A stretch of DNA of 64,000 bases, taken from Liolophura sinensis (lineage: Eukaryota; Mollusca; Polyplacophora; Chitonida; Chitonidae). The translations under genes and the position numbers were made by a program. The stretch lies in NCBI RefSeq assembly GCF_032854445.1, contig NC_088300.1:3906001-3970000 (forward strand), written 5' to 3'. The notes under the pieces were generated by a model. That model saw nothing but the letters and a program-made list of their open reading frames with translations, had not been told where the DNA came from and ran no database searches. Shown here in pieces: positions 25,931 through 34,830 of this stretch. Position 1 is the first letter of the stretch. Every line of letters starts with the position of its first letter.

Positions 25931-26395
25931 ATCTTTGAGGATTTGCCATTGATGGACACTGTATTGAGGATTTGGCAACCATGAAGGCAGCATTGAGGAT
26001 TTTCCGGAATTTTTAACTTAAGGCAGTATTGGGAATTTGTCATTAGCGGACGCAGTAGTGGAGATTTGACAGTCATGTAGTATTGAGGATTTGTCAGGAA
26101 TGAAGGCAGTGTTGAGGATTTGCCATTAATGGACACGTCGTTGAAGATTTGCTAAAACTGAAAGCAGTATATTAAGGATTTGTCACTAATGGACACTAAA
26201 GTTTTTAGGATTTGACGGCAATGAAGGCAGTATTGAGGATTTGTAAGAAATGAATGCAATATTGAGGATTTACCGGCAGTGAAGGTAGTATTGAGGATTT
26301 GAAAGAAATGAATGCAATGTTGAGGATTTACCGGCAGTGAAGACAGTATTGGGGATTTGTAATAAGGATTTGCCAGTAATCATGGCAATACTGAG
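25931..26395 (+). repeat. ~29-bp minisatellite, about 15 copies, partly 58-bp dimers
   Basis: Units follow ATTGAGGATTTGCCA, then AATGAAGGCAGT or AATGGACACT. At about 26232-26347 two unit types alternate (TTGTAAGAAATGAATGCAAT or TTGAAAGAAATGAATGCAAT, then TTACCGGCAGTGAAGGTAGT or TTACCGGCAGTGAAGACAGT), giving a 58-bp higher-order unit repeated twice. Minus-strand frames across it are repeat products. Confidence 0.85.
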
Positions 26396-26399
26396 TTTA

Positions 26400-27600
26400 A
26401 TGGATCTTGCTCGAACAACTATTCTCTCTAGCATCGGTACACTTGTCACAAAGAGTTTTGTTTTACGTAAGGTTTTCCCACAACTTAGGATTGTTCCTAA
26501 AGCATTTTGGACACAATTATTTTTTAGCAGATACATGTATAACGGTTGACGTTGCCTAGACTTATGTAACTAACGCATGCTTGGTGTTAAATGGAACGCA
26601 TCTGGGCTTATTGTGTACGTCTCTATGCATACTGGTATAGGACAGCAGCAGGTGTTGCCTTGATTGACTTTCCAGATGCTTCTGAATCTGTCAGAGTGAA
26701 TTCAACATATTTTATCTGTTTTCGGATAACTTTAGGAAGTACATCAGGTACCGGTAACCGCAAAGCCACTTTCAAATTAAAGTAGCATCTAAAGGAAATT
26801 ATCAAGGACTATTTGTGACTGTACCGAATCTGAATTCATTCCTTTTGTGCGACTTTTATGGCTGGAGGATTTTGTTTTAATTATTGTTATTTATTTTTCA
26901 TTATTTTTAATTTGTCTAGTGTTATTTGATTTCGTAATATTTGACGATATAAACTTTTGGAATATGTTTGGAGAGCTATTTGAGATGCACATATTTTAGT
27001 TTCTATAGGAACAGATAGATCACTTTTGTCGCAGCCTGTCGTCGAGTGCATTTGCTCTGCCCTACATGTTTATCTCACAACTTGAATTATGAACCCACAT
27101 CCTTTGTAGACGTTATTATGATTTCATTTCTTAATTGGTTGATCACCGATTTGGTTCAAGTTTCAAAACAATTGTTGGGATATTGCTCCGATCTGTTTCA
27201 CAGTCTCTGTTTTTCAATCAATTATATGACTCTTATAGTTTTATTTTCAAGAAAGGATAAGGGTTGTGTTTTATTAATATGCAATACTGAGGAAGTTGTT
27301 GATCATTTAAAATCATGGTCCTACTGTTTTGAGATTGAGAATGTCATTAACAATGACGGCCTTTGTTTTATAACATCATGTACTTTGATGAACTATTGCC
27401 TGGGGCGTTCTTTGTACGGCATATAACGTCTATCCTGTACTAAAATCTACTTTACACAATAAATCTTGGTGCTTCTTCCTCAAGACTGAATTATTTCATT
27501 GTTAAGTAAAACTTGACAAGAGAATGTTTAATGCTAGTATACATGAATGCATTCAGGATGATGGCGGAGGAGGATCATCGCCATATTTCCCGGTTATGGC
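26400..27600. other. Intergenic DNA, no gene recognised
   Basis: A 126-codon plus frame (27046-27426) is Cys/Leu/Ile-rich and AT-driven, without recognisable domain. Nothing else was seen. Confidence 0.35.
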
Positions 27601-27609
27601 AATGGCGGA

Positions 27610-28075
27610 GACAAGGTGGGGGGTGGGGGGCGATGGGACGATGAGACGATAGAGCGAAAAGAGGATGTCCAGAGCGATATGAAATGACTGTGCGATGAGA
27701 CGACGGAGCGAAGAGAGGATACTTTAGAGTGATATGAGGCGACCGAGCGATGAGACGTCGGAGTGAAGAAAGGATAACTAGAGCGATATGAGTGCCCAGA
27801 GCGATATGAAGTAACTGAGTGATGAGACGACGGAGGGAAGAGAAGACACCCAGAACGATATGAGGCGACTTAACGATGAGACGACGGAATAGGGAGAGGA
27901 TACCCAGAGCGATATGGGGCGACTGAGCGATTAGACGACGGAGAAAAGAGAAGGTGCCCACAGCGATGTGAAGCGACGGAGCGATGAGATAATGGGGCGA
28001 AGAGAGGGTGCCCACAGCGATACGAGGCAACGGAGTGATGAGACGACGGAGGGATGAGACGATGGGGGTGATAGG
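27610..28075 (-). repeat. ~54-bp minisatellite, about 8 copies
   Basis: The plus-strand unit is GATGAGACGACGGAGCGAAG, AGAGGATGCCCAGAGCGATA, TGAGGCGACTGAGC. Because 54 is a multiple of three, a 151-codon minus-strand frame (27575-28030) stays open with an 18-residue periodicity (SPHIALGILSLFRRLIV-like). There is no start context, splice site or domain to support translation. Confidence 0.8.
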
Positions 28076-28255
28076 AGCTATGTTACTTTGTAATGAAGTT
28101 CACAAGTCCCTGTTAAAAGTAACTAGCAGTTCCATTTCACGTTTATAAATAACAATTCAAAACAAGGGCATCAGCATTCCTAATTGTCTTAACCTATACA
28201 ATTTCCATGCCCTAGTAAGAATAGTCCAGTGCCCGATGAAGATGGCAGACACACA

Positions 28256-28328
28256 GACAAAGGGCAGACACACTTTCAAACAAAGGGCAGACATACATTC
28301 AAACAAAGGGCAGACACACATTCAAACA
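28256..28328 (+). repeat. 23-bp short tandem repeat, about 3 copies
   Basis: The unit AAAGGGCAGACACACATTCA followed by AAC repeats head to tail with few changes. Confidence 0.85.
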
Positions 28329-28373
28329 AATAGATTCCCAACAGGGTGGTTAAAGACGTCACTTCTCTCAAAG

Positions 28374-28597
28374 CTATATTTATTTATTTGACTGGTGTTT
28401 TACGCCGTACTCAAGAATATTTCACTTATACGACGGCGGCCAGCATTATGGTGGGTGGAAACCGGGCAGAGCCCGGGGGAAACCCACGACCATCCGCAGG
28501 TTGCTGCAAAACCTTCCCACGCACGGCCGGAGAGGAAGCCAGCACGAGCTGGACTTGAACTCACAGCGACCGCATTGGTGAGAGGCTCCTCGGTCTA
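28374..28597 (-). mobile_element. tRNA-derived SINE, MetaSINE-like, minus orientation
   Basis: The plus strand reads TTTATTTATTTGACTGGTGT, TTTACGCCGTACTCAAGAAT, ATTTCACTTATACGACGGCG, GCCAGCATTATGGTGGG and on through the central block to the inverted B box (GGACTTGAACTCACAGC). The outermost tRNA head is missing. A well-preserved copy. Confidence 0.85.
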
Positions 28598-29015
28598 AAA
28601 GCGATATCACACCACATTAACGCCACTAATTACGGTACGCAGTTCGAATCTTGGTTAGAATTTCGAGTTTAGAGGTTTTCTCTGGGGCCAGTAACACATG
28701 TTTTTCCGTCTTGAGTGCCGTAGGGTGCCGTTGAGTGCCGGATATCAGCACGTAGGGCTCACTCACAGTTGAGCCCTATTTTCAGAAAGCTATATAATGT
28801 GAAAAATACATGTATAAACATTTATTGGTTATTTAAGACATTTAATATGTCGAATCAAAAAAAGTTTGTACATATTGACGCAATATGGCTCTCTTCTGGA
28901 ATATTGCCTCCAGTTTCCGGAGCCTTTTGGTATCAATAACTGAAGGTTTTAGCATTGTGAATAACATGTGTCCCAAAAGAAGTTTTGGGACACATATAAA
29001 ACAGAGTCCATCAGT

Positions 29016-29328
29016 GCTTGGGATTTTAACGTCGTACTTAACAATTTTTCAGTCATATGATTACGAAGGAGTCCTTAGAGTGCAGGTACGAGTAATGTGC
29101 CGGACGGATCTCCACCGCTCTTTAATCTAGTGCTGCTTCACTGAGACGACTTACCCAAGGCAAGTAAGCCGCCCCGCCGGGCCATTATACTGATACAGAT
29201 CAACCATTTGTTGCACTATCCCCATTATACTGAAGGCCAAGCGAAGAAGGTACAACTTCCTCCTTTAAAGTGTTAGGTGTGATCCGACCCAGGAATAATC
29301 CTGGATCTACCGTTCCCTAAGCAGACGC
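29016..29328 (-). mobile_element. SINE of a second family, near full length, minus orientation
   Basis: Its inverted 3' end (TTTTAACGTCGTACTTAACA, ATTTTTCAGTCATATGA) and middle (CCACCGCTCTTTAATCTAGT, GCTGCTTCACTGAGACGAC, CCATTATACTGATAC) align with the opposite-strand copy at 47690-48031. The 5' side carries GATCCGACCCAGGAATAATC CTGGATCTACCGTTCCC. Confidence 0.75.
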
Positions 29329-29484
29329 AAAGATATCAATTGTGCTATCGGGGGATGGTCATATAAAAGAGAAGGTAGACGTATTTATATAAAAGATTAC
29401 TATATACTCACTCGACAAAGAAAGGGTGCGTGTCTAACACGATAATACATATAAGGGCTATCTGCCTTTAACCTGGAGGGAATT

Positions 29485-29581
29485 TGCCCTTAGTTTAGTG
29501 GTAGAAACCTGCGCTCGTAAGGCAGAGATCGCTGGTTCACATCTACAGCTGCAAGACTCGCCACACATGGATAAATGTGTC
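29485..29581 (+). mobile_element. tRNA-Thr-like SINE head
   Basis: The stretch TTAGTTTAGTGGTAGAAACC (A box region), CTCGTAA (Thr-like CGT anticodon loop) and GCTGGTTCACATCTACAGC (B box and T arm) reads as a degraded tRNA-Thr. The acceptor stem no longer pairs, so it is not a working tRNA gene. It runs directly into the retrotransposon remnant at 29582. Confidence 0.6.
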
Positions 29582-29657
29582 CGTGAAGTCTTTCTAGTTC
29601 GGTAGATCAATATACAAAACTGGCGATGAGATGAAACGTACCTACGTATAAGGGAAA

Positions 29658-30815
29658 ATGGCAGTTTTCGGGAATCTAGGAGTTTTTGATGAGAGTGTTG
29701 AACTTTTTGAAGATTACACGGACAGATGCGACGCTTTTATGGCAGCGAACGCCATCGAAAACGAGAGGAAGGCAAATTTATTCCTATCGCTCGTCGGTCC
29801 AAAAGCATACAAACTTCTCAAAAACTTGTGTAGTCCAGACGCCCCTAGAACGAATACGTATCAGGAACTGAAGGACCTCTTGAAAGAACATTATGCGCCC
29901 ACTCCAAATGTAATGGCAGAAAGATTTCGGTTTGACAGAGTGTCGAAACAAGGTGACAAGGAATCAGTGGCAGACTTTATTGTCCGTCTGAAGAAATTGG
30001 CTTCTACTTGTGATTACGGCAATTTTCTTTTCGATGCCTTACGAGACAAGCTAGTTTCGGGACTGAATCAGAAGATGTCACGTACTCAGACAAATCTACT
30101 ATCTGTGCGAAATCTTACATTTGACGAAGCAAGAAGGAAATGCCTAGCGGACGAATTAGCGAATGCCGCTAATCGAGAGAGCATGAACGACGGCACGGCG
30201 GAGATAAACCGACTGTTCCCCGGGAGGAGAGGCGGACGTCGAGGCAGAGGACGCGGTCGTGACCAAGCACACCGTAGTACATCCGGTGATGGCTGCAAAT
30301 GCTGTGGTGGGAGAAACCATCGTACTGGAGAATGTCGACTGAGAGACGCTGAGGGTTATGGGTGTAGACAGCGAGGACATATCAAGGCCATGTGTCCGAA
30401 AAGTGATAACACAAATTCTAACAGTGGTGGAAATACCGGCAGCAGAGGTACAAGAGGCGGTCGTGGACATTCGCAAAGTAAGTTCAAATCAAGAAATTCA
30501 GCGAAATACGTGGACATTTCAAATGATGCTGAAGAGTCAAGAGACAGTAATTCTGAATTTGATCATGATGAATTTGGACTCTACGGTAATTATAATGTAA
30601 ATCAAACTCAAAGCATGAAACCTATTAAAGTAGATATTACTGTAGGACATTCTAACATACAAATGGAGCTTGATACAGGAGCCTCACGCTCGACTGTATC
30701 TGAAACATTGTATAAAAATTGTTTAACAATGTTCCCGCTCAGAAATGTAAACATCACATTGCGTAGTTATACAATGAACCTGTACCTATTTTGGGAGAAA
30801 TTAGAGTGCCTGTAA
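29658..30815 (+). pseudogene. Gag-protease part of the retrotransposon
   Basis: A 385-codon frame starts at ATG 29658. The gag capsid-like region covers roughly residues 1-180. A basic Arg/Gly stretch follows (GRRGGRRGRGRGRD), then a CCHC zinc knuckle (C-x2-C-x4-H-x4-C, CKCCGGRNHRTGEC near residue 213). A second knuckle (GYGCRQRGHIKAMC) has lost its first cysteine, Gly standing in its place. The aspartic protease motif LDTGASRSTVSE lies near residue 338. The frame leaves the family pattern near 30773 through a one-base loss and stops at 30815. In the shifted frame an additional stop lies at 30818-30820. The product would package and process the element's RNA and proteins in an intact copy. 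Confidence 0.85.
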
Positions 30816-30847
30816 AGTAACGAGAAAACCCACTTGTAGAACTTGAC

Positions 30848-31702
30848 TTGATTGTTGTAAAAGGTCAGAAACCATGTTTATTGGGTAGAGATTGGTTAAA
30901 ACATATCAAATTGGATTGGCAAAGTATTTTCACTGTAAATGAAGTTGGTCTAACAAAGAAGTTACCTAAACATGTACCGCAGTCTGATGATTTTTCTGAT
31001 TGTTTCAATGAGCTGTTACGACAGAACAGTGTACTGTTTACGTATGAAGGTAATGGTATTAAAGGTTTTAAAGCATCATTGGCATTGAAAGATAATGTTA
31101 AACCAGTATATCAGAAGGCTAGACCTGTACCATATTCTTTGCTAGGAGATGTTGAAAAAGAATATGACCGATTGATTGAATCAGAGATTTTGTATCCAGT
31201 TGACAGTTGTGAATGGGCTTCACCGACAGTCCATGCTGTGAAACCTAATAAGTCTATTAGAGTGTGTGGTGTTTATAAAGCAGTTAATGAATTGATTAAA
31301 GATGATGGATATAAATTACCAAATACTCAAGATCTGTTTGCTAAGATATCCCAGTATGGTTCACAACCAAAAGTGTTTTCAAAACTAGATTTGACTAGTG
31401 CATTTAATCAGCTTTATTTAGATGATGAATCTGCTAAGTTGCTTGTGTTAAATACTCACAAAGGATTGTTAGCAACTAAATGGTTATGTTTTGGTGTCAA
31501 AACAGCGCCTTCCATTTTTCAGGCTACTATGGATAAAATATTGTCAAATATTGATCACGTGCTATGTTACATGGATGATATATTTGTAGCAACTGAAACT
31601 GAGAAAGAGCATTTTGTTGTGTTAGAGAAAGTATTTTCTAAATTGAGGAAACACAATGTCAAGTTAAATGGAGAAAATGTGAATTTTTCAAAGAAAGTGT
31701 GA
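30848..31702 (+). pseudogene. Protease end and reverse transcriptase
   Basis: The frame opens with the end of the protease (KPCLLGRDWLKHI) and continues into reverse transcriptase. Motifs in order: VYQKARPVPYSLLGDVEKEY, SPTVHAVKPNKSIRVCGVYK, FSKLDLTSAFNQL (first catalytic Asp), FGVKTAPSIFQATMD and the catalytic YMDDI box near 31567. It ends at a TGA (31700-31702) caused by a one-base loss in an A-run near 31675. Similarity is to Ty3/Gypsy RT of Mag-type elements. Confidence 0.9.
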
Positions 31703-32280
31703 CATTTTTGGGTCATAAGCTGTGTGCTGAGGGTATAAAACCATTGCAAGGCAAAACAGATGCAATTAGAAATGCACCTAGACCACAGAATGTGTCAGAA
31801 CTTAAGTCATTTCTTGGAATGTTGAATTACTATGGTAAATTTGTACCAAATCTGTCATCAAATTTACATGCTTTGTATTCGTTACTTAACAAGTCAGTAA
31901 TGTGGAAATGGACTAAAGAGTGTGAAACTTCTTTTCAATATGCTAAGACTGTTTTAACAGGTGATAGCGTGCTTATGCACTATAATCCTAAGATGCGTTT
32001 AGTATTAAGTGTAGATGCAAGTCCTTATGGATTAGGAGCTGTGTTAAGCCATAAGTTGAATGATGGTTCAGAAAGACCTGTAGCTTATGCATCACGTACA
32101 TTAAGTTGTGCAGAGAAGAACTATGCACAAATAGAGAAAGAAGCATTGGCAATTGTGTATGGAATTAAGAAATTTCATTTGTACTAGTTTGGTAGGAAAT
32201 TTACTCTTGTAACTGATCATCAACCCCTAACAAGAATTTTTGGTTCCAAATCTGGTATTCCTGCATTAGCAGCAGCTAGG
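31699..32280 (+). pseudogene. RT connection and RNase H
   Basis: In the next frame, FLGHKL marks the RT thumb and connection, followed by SFLGMLNYYGKFVPNLS. RNase H follows with its acidic residues visible: VLSVDASPYGLGAVLSH, then QIEKEALAIVYGIKKFH, then after an in-frame TAG at 32185-32187, LVTDHQPL. The stop lies inside RNase H, so no full-length Pol can be made without readthrough. Confidence 0.88.
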
Positions 32281-33114
32281 ATGCAGCGCTGGGAATTGTT
32301 GCTTAGTGGATATTCGTATGATATTGTCTACAGATCTTCAGAAAATAACGCAAATGCAGATATGTTAAGTAGATTACCAGTGGATGATTCTCACACTGCA
32401 GATCCTGATGAAATGTATATTTGTAGTACAGTATTAAGCGATCTACCTGTGACAGCTAAACAGATAGCTGAATTTTCATGTAAAGATGCTACATTATGTA
32501 AAGTGTTAGATTTTACATCTTCAGGTTGGCCAAATTATTGTACTGATACGACTTTGCAACCATATTGGTCAAAACGAGATGAATTGTCAATTGATGATGG
32601 TTGTATATTATGGGGTAGGAGAGTAGTTGTACCAACTAAACTTCAAGAAATGTTGTTAAATGAATTACATGATGGTCATCCCGGCATGTGTAGGATGAAA
32701 GCTTTGGCTAGATCTTTCGTCTGGTGGCCTGGATTAGATCAAGATATAGAAGACTTAGTCAGAACATGTCCGAGTTGTGTAGAATCACAAAAAGTGCCTA
32801 AGTCTGTACCTTTGTTATTGTGGCCTTGGGCTACAGAGCCATGGCAGAGAATTCATGTTGATTTTGCTGAAATCGATGGTCAGCAATTTTTTATTGTAGT
32901 CGACAGTTATTCTAAGTGGTTAGAATGTTTTCCAATGTCAAGTACCACAGCAAGTGCTACTATTACTGTTCTTCGGTCTTTGTTCGCAAGGTATGGTTTA
33001 CCGCAACAAATTGTTTCAGACAATGGACCCCAGTTCATTGCTGATTTGAATAGCCCATGTTCTGTCATGTTACAGAAATACTCCTCACACTACGACTGGT
33101 ATTACGCCAGCTGA
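32281..33114 (+). pseudogene. Integrase, N-terminal and catalytic part, deleted
   Basis: This shares its frame with the preceding RNase H piece. After the tether come the HHCC zinc-binding region (NELHDGHPGMCRMKALARSF, ending CPSC) and the catalytic core with the first two acidic residues (HVDFAEIDG and VSDNGPQF). The expected stretch with the third catalytic residue Glu is missing. Sequence jumps after PQFIAD near 33045 to a region typical of the integrase core end, in another frame. The internal deletion, roughly 100 codons by family comparison, inactivates the enzyme. Confidence 0.88.
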
Positions 33115-33115
33115 G

Positions 33116-33700
33116 TTGTTTCTGAAGCGAACGCCGCGAACTAGGTTGTCTTTGTTAAAGCCTAACTTACAAAGAAAGGTAGAAAGAAAACAGACAGCTA
33201 GCAAATTTCATCACGATGGTTTGAATCCCACTGTACGTAAATTTGATTTGTATCAGCATGTACGGGTAAGAAATATCAGGGGAGGAAAGGTAAAATGGAT
33301 CCCCGGTACCATTGTTGCAATTAAAGGTCCTCACACTTATATTGTGCGAGTTCCAGGTAATAACAAACGCTATGTTCATGCTGATCATCTTATTTGTGAT
33401 GACTCTGTAAATGTTAAATCTGATCAAAATCCAAATGACGTATTACTAGGGAAGGATACATGTGTTGCACCAAATAATCCAAGCATTGTCAGAAATCCAC
33501 ATGTAAATGATCCGAGTGTACAAACTAATGTGCCAAGTCCAATAAAGGAAGCAGTAGCTTTACCTGAATCTACTAAATGTACACCGAAAGTTTTTGATCA
33601 AGATTGTAAACCTGATGACACTGTGTCATGTGATTCTCCTGTGTTTATTCCTCGAAGGTCTGGTAGAGTAAGTAGACCTCCACGAAGACTTGATTTGTAA
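33116..33700 (+). pseudogene. Integrase C-terminal region
   Basis: The frame begins at the end of the core (FLKRTPRTRLSLLKPNL) and includes a GPY/F-like module (VKWIPGTIVAIKGPHTYIVR, VHADHLI). A Ser/Pro/Asn-rich tail ends RRSGRVSRPPRRLDL before the TAA. There is no chromodomain. It belongs to the same gene as the preceding integrase piece, separated by the deletion. Confidence 0.85.
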
Positions 33701-33949
33701 TATGTATTCATTGCTGCAGCTGTTCTAAAGTTCTGGATACATATGTACTCAGATTTTATGTCTTGGTTGTTGACTGTTTTTTTTAGAGCAAACTTGTGAC
33801 ATTGTTTTAATGTTGGTGTCATAAAATGTATCTTAGTAAAATGAAACATTGTTGTAAGAAACAAAATGTTACAAGGTTTAAAGAAGTTAAAATTGAAATT
33901 GAAACTTGTTAATGTTCTCAAGGTTACTTCGTATCTAAAAAGGGAGGAG

Positions 33950-34151
33950 TGTAATATGTCACGTCTTGTGACGTATCAGTGACGTATCACTTTGCATACT
34001 GATGTACATGCCACGCGGTCTTCTCTGAATAAAGCTGTGCGGCTTGGGGCCTTCAACGATGAAGACGTGTTGTCTTATCTTTCTCTGGTGTATTACTGTG
34101 CTAGACTATAGAATGGCGTGAAGTCTTTCTAGTACGGTAGATCAATATACA
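33950..34151 (+). repeat. 3' LTR of the retrotransposon
   Basis: It begins TGTAATATG directly after the polypurine tract and probably ends ATATACA, so it is about 200 bp. A polyadenylation signal AATAAA lies at 34028-34033. Near its start TGACGTATCA occurs twice 11 bp apart (33969 and 33980), a CRE/ATF-like motif. The right border is uncertain by a few bases, since AAAC is also shared with the left fragment. An earlier end near 34100 (GTATTACT) is a weaker alternative. Confidence 0.65.
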
Positions 34152-34726
34152 AAACGTGTAACATGCATCTTATGTATAATAGTATAACTTTAAGATGAAA
34201 CACTGAAATATTGAAAACAGCTTTCTGCATGGTGTGGCTATCGATAATCTGTATGTTTATCCTGTAGGCCTATAGCCTGTAGGTCTTGAATGTCAATAAG
34301 TCTTAGGCCTAGGCCTACATGTATCAACGGAAATAAGCCTACCTTTAAACTGATATGAAACCCAACAGAAATGAACACTGAACTAATGTACTGGCAACCG
34401 GCAACTGTTGAGCAGAATGCAAACCGTTATCAGGGTGTTTTCAAAAATTAGGAAAACCTCAAAACTAGAGACTTTCGGCGTCTCTAGGGGTCTACTTTAA
34501 CTAAGCTTTCGCCACATCGTACTCCATCTTTTACTGTTTTCAGCACATAGACTGGTCTGTACTTAACTCGTGGAATTAGGTCAAAAAATATGAATGAGAT
34601 ATTTTACGAAAGTGGCCCTGTCGGATTCGATCTCGCTACCTTACCACTTTGACAACTGACAAGCGTGAAAGTGTAGCGGTGAAACCATTTGTTGGCAAAG
34701 GGGAGCAACTCCGCACATGAAACAAA

Positions 34727-34737
34727 AGATGGCGACT
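34727..34737 (+). promoter_or_regulatory. YY1-like site in the NAA20 promoter region
   Basis: AAGATGGCGAC lies about 94 bp upstream of the NAA20 start codon and closely matches the YY1 consensus AAGATGGCGGC, common near starts of housekeeping genes. No TATA box was identified. The transcription start is not known. Confidence 0.45.
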
Positions 34738-34830
34738 CTTGGAAGAGTCAAGCGGGCGACGTAGGACAGCACAGTTCTCGATGCTATGCCCTGGCCACAA
34801 TTTCAAATGTCCTGTGGAAAGTGAAGGACA

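Larger units (their letters stand above)
29582..34151 (+). mobile_element. Defective Ty3/Gypsy LTR retrotransposon, Mag/K02A2.6-like
   Basis: The order is a short LTR end, a primer-binding-like site (TGGCGATGAG at 29621), gag-protease, RT, RNase H and integrase. A polypurine tract (AAAAAGGGAGGAG, 33937-33949) and a 3' LTR (33950 to about 34151) follow. At the left only 39 bp match the 3' LTR end (29582-29620 against 34117-34155, 38 of 39 identical), so the 5' LTR is mostly gone. The frame is broken by one-base losses near 30773 and near 31675, stops at 30818-30820 and 32185-32187, and a deletion in integrase. RT and integrase motifs fit the Mag clade by recalled similarity. It is not autonomous. 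Confidence 0.9.

Noticed and set aside
27046-27426. 126-codon plus-strand frame
   Set aside because: No recognisable motif. It is Cys/Leu/Ile-rich in AT-rich DNA and isolated from any exon-like context.
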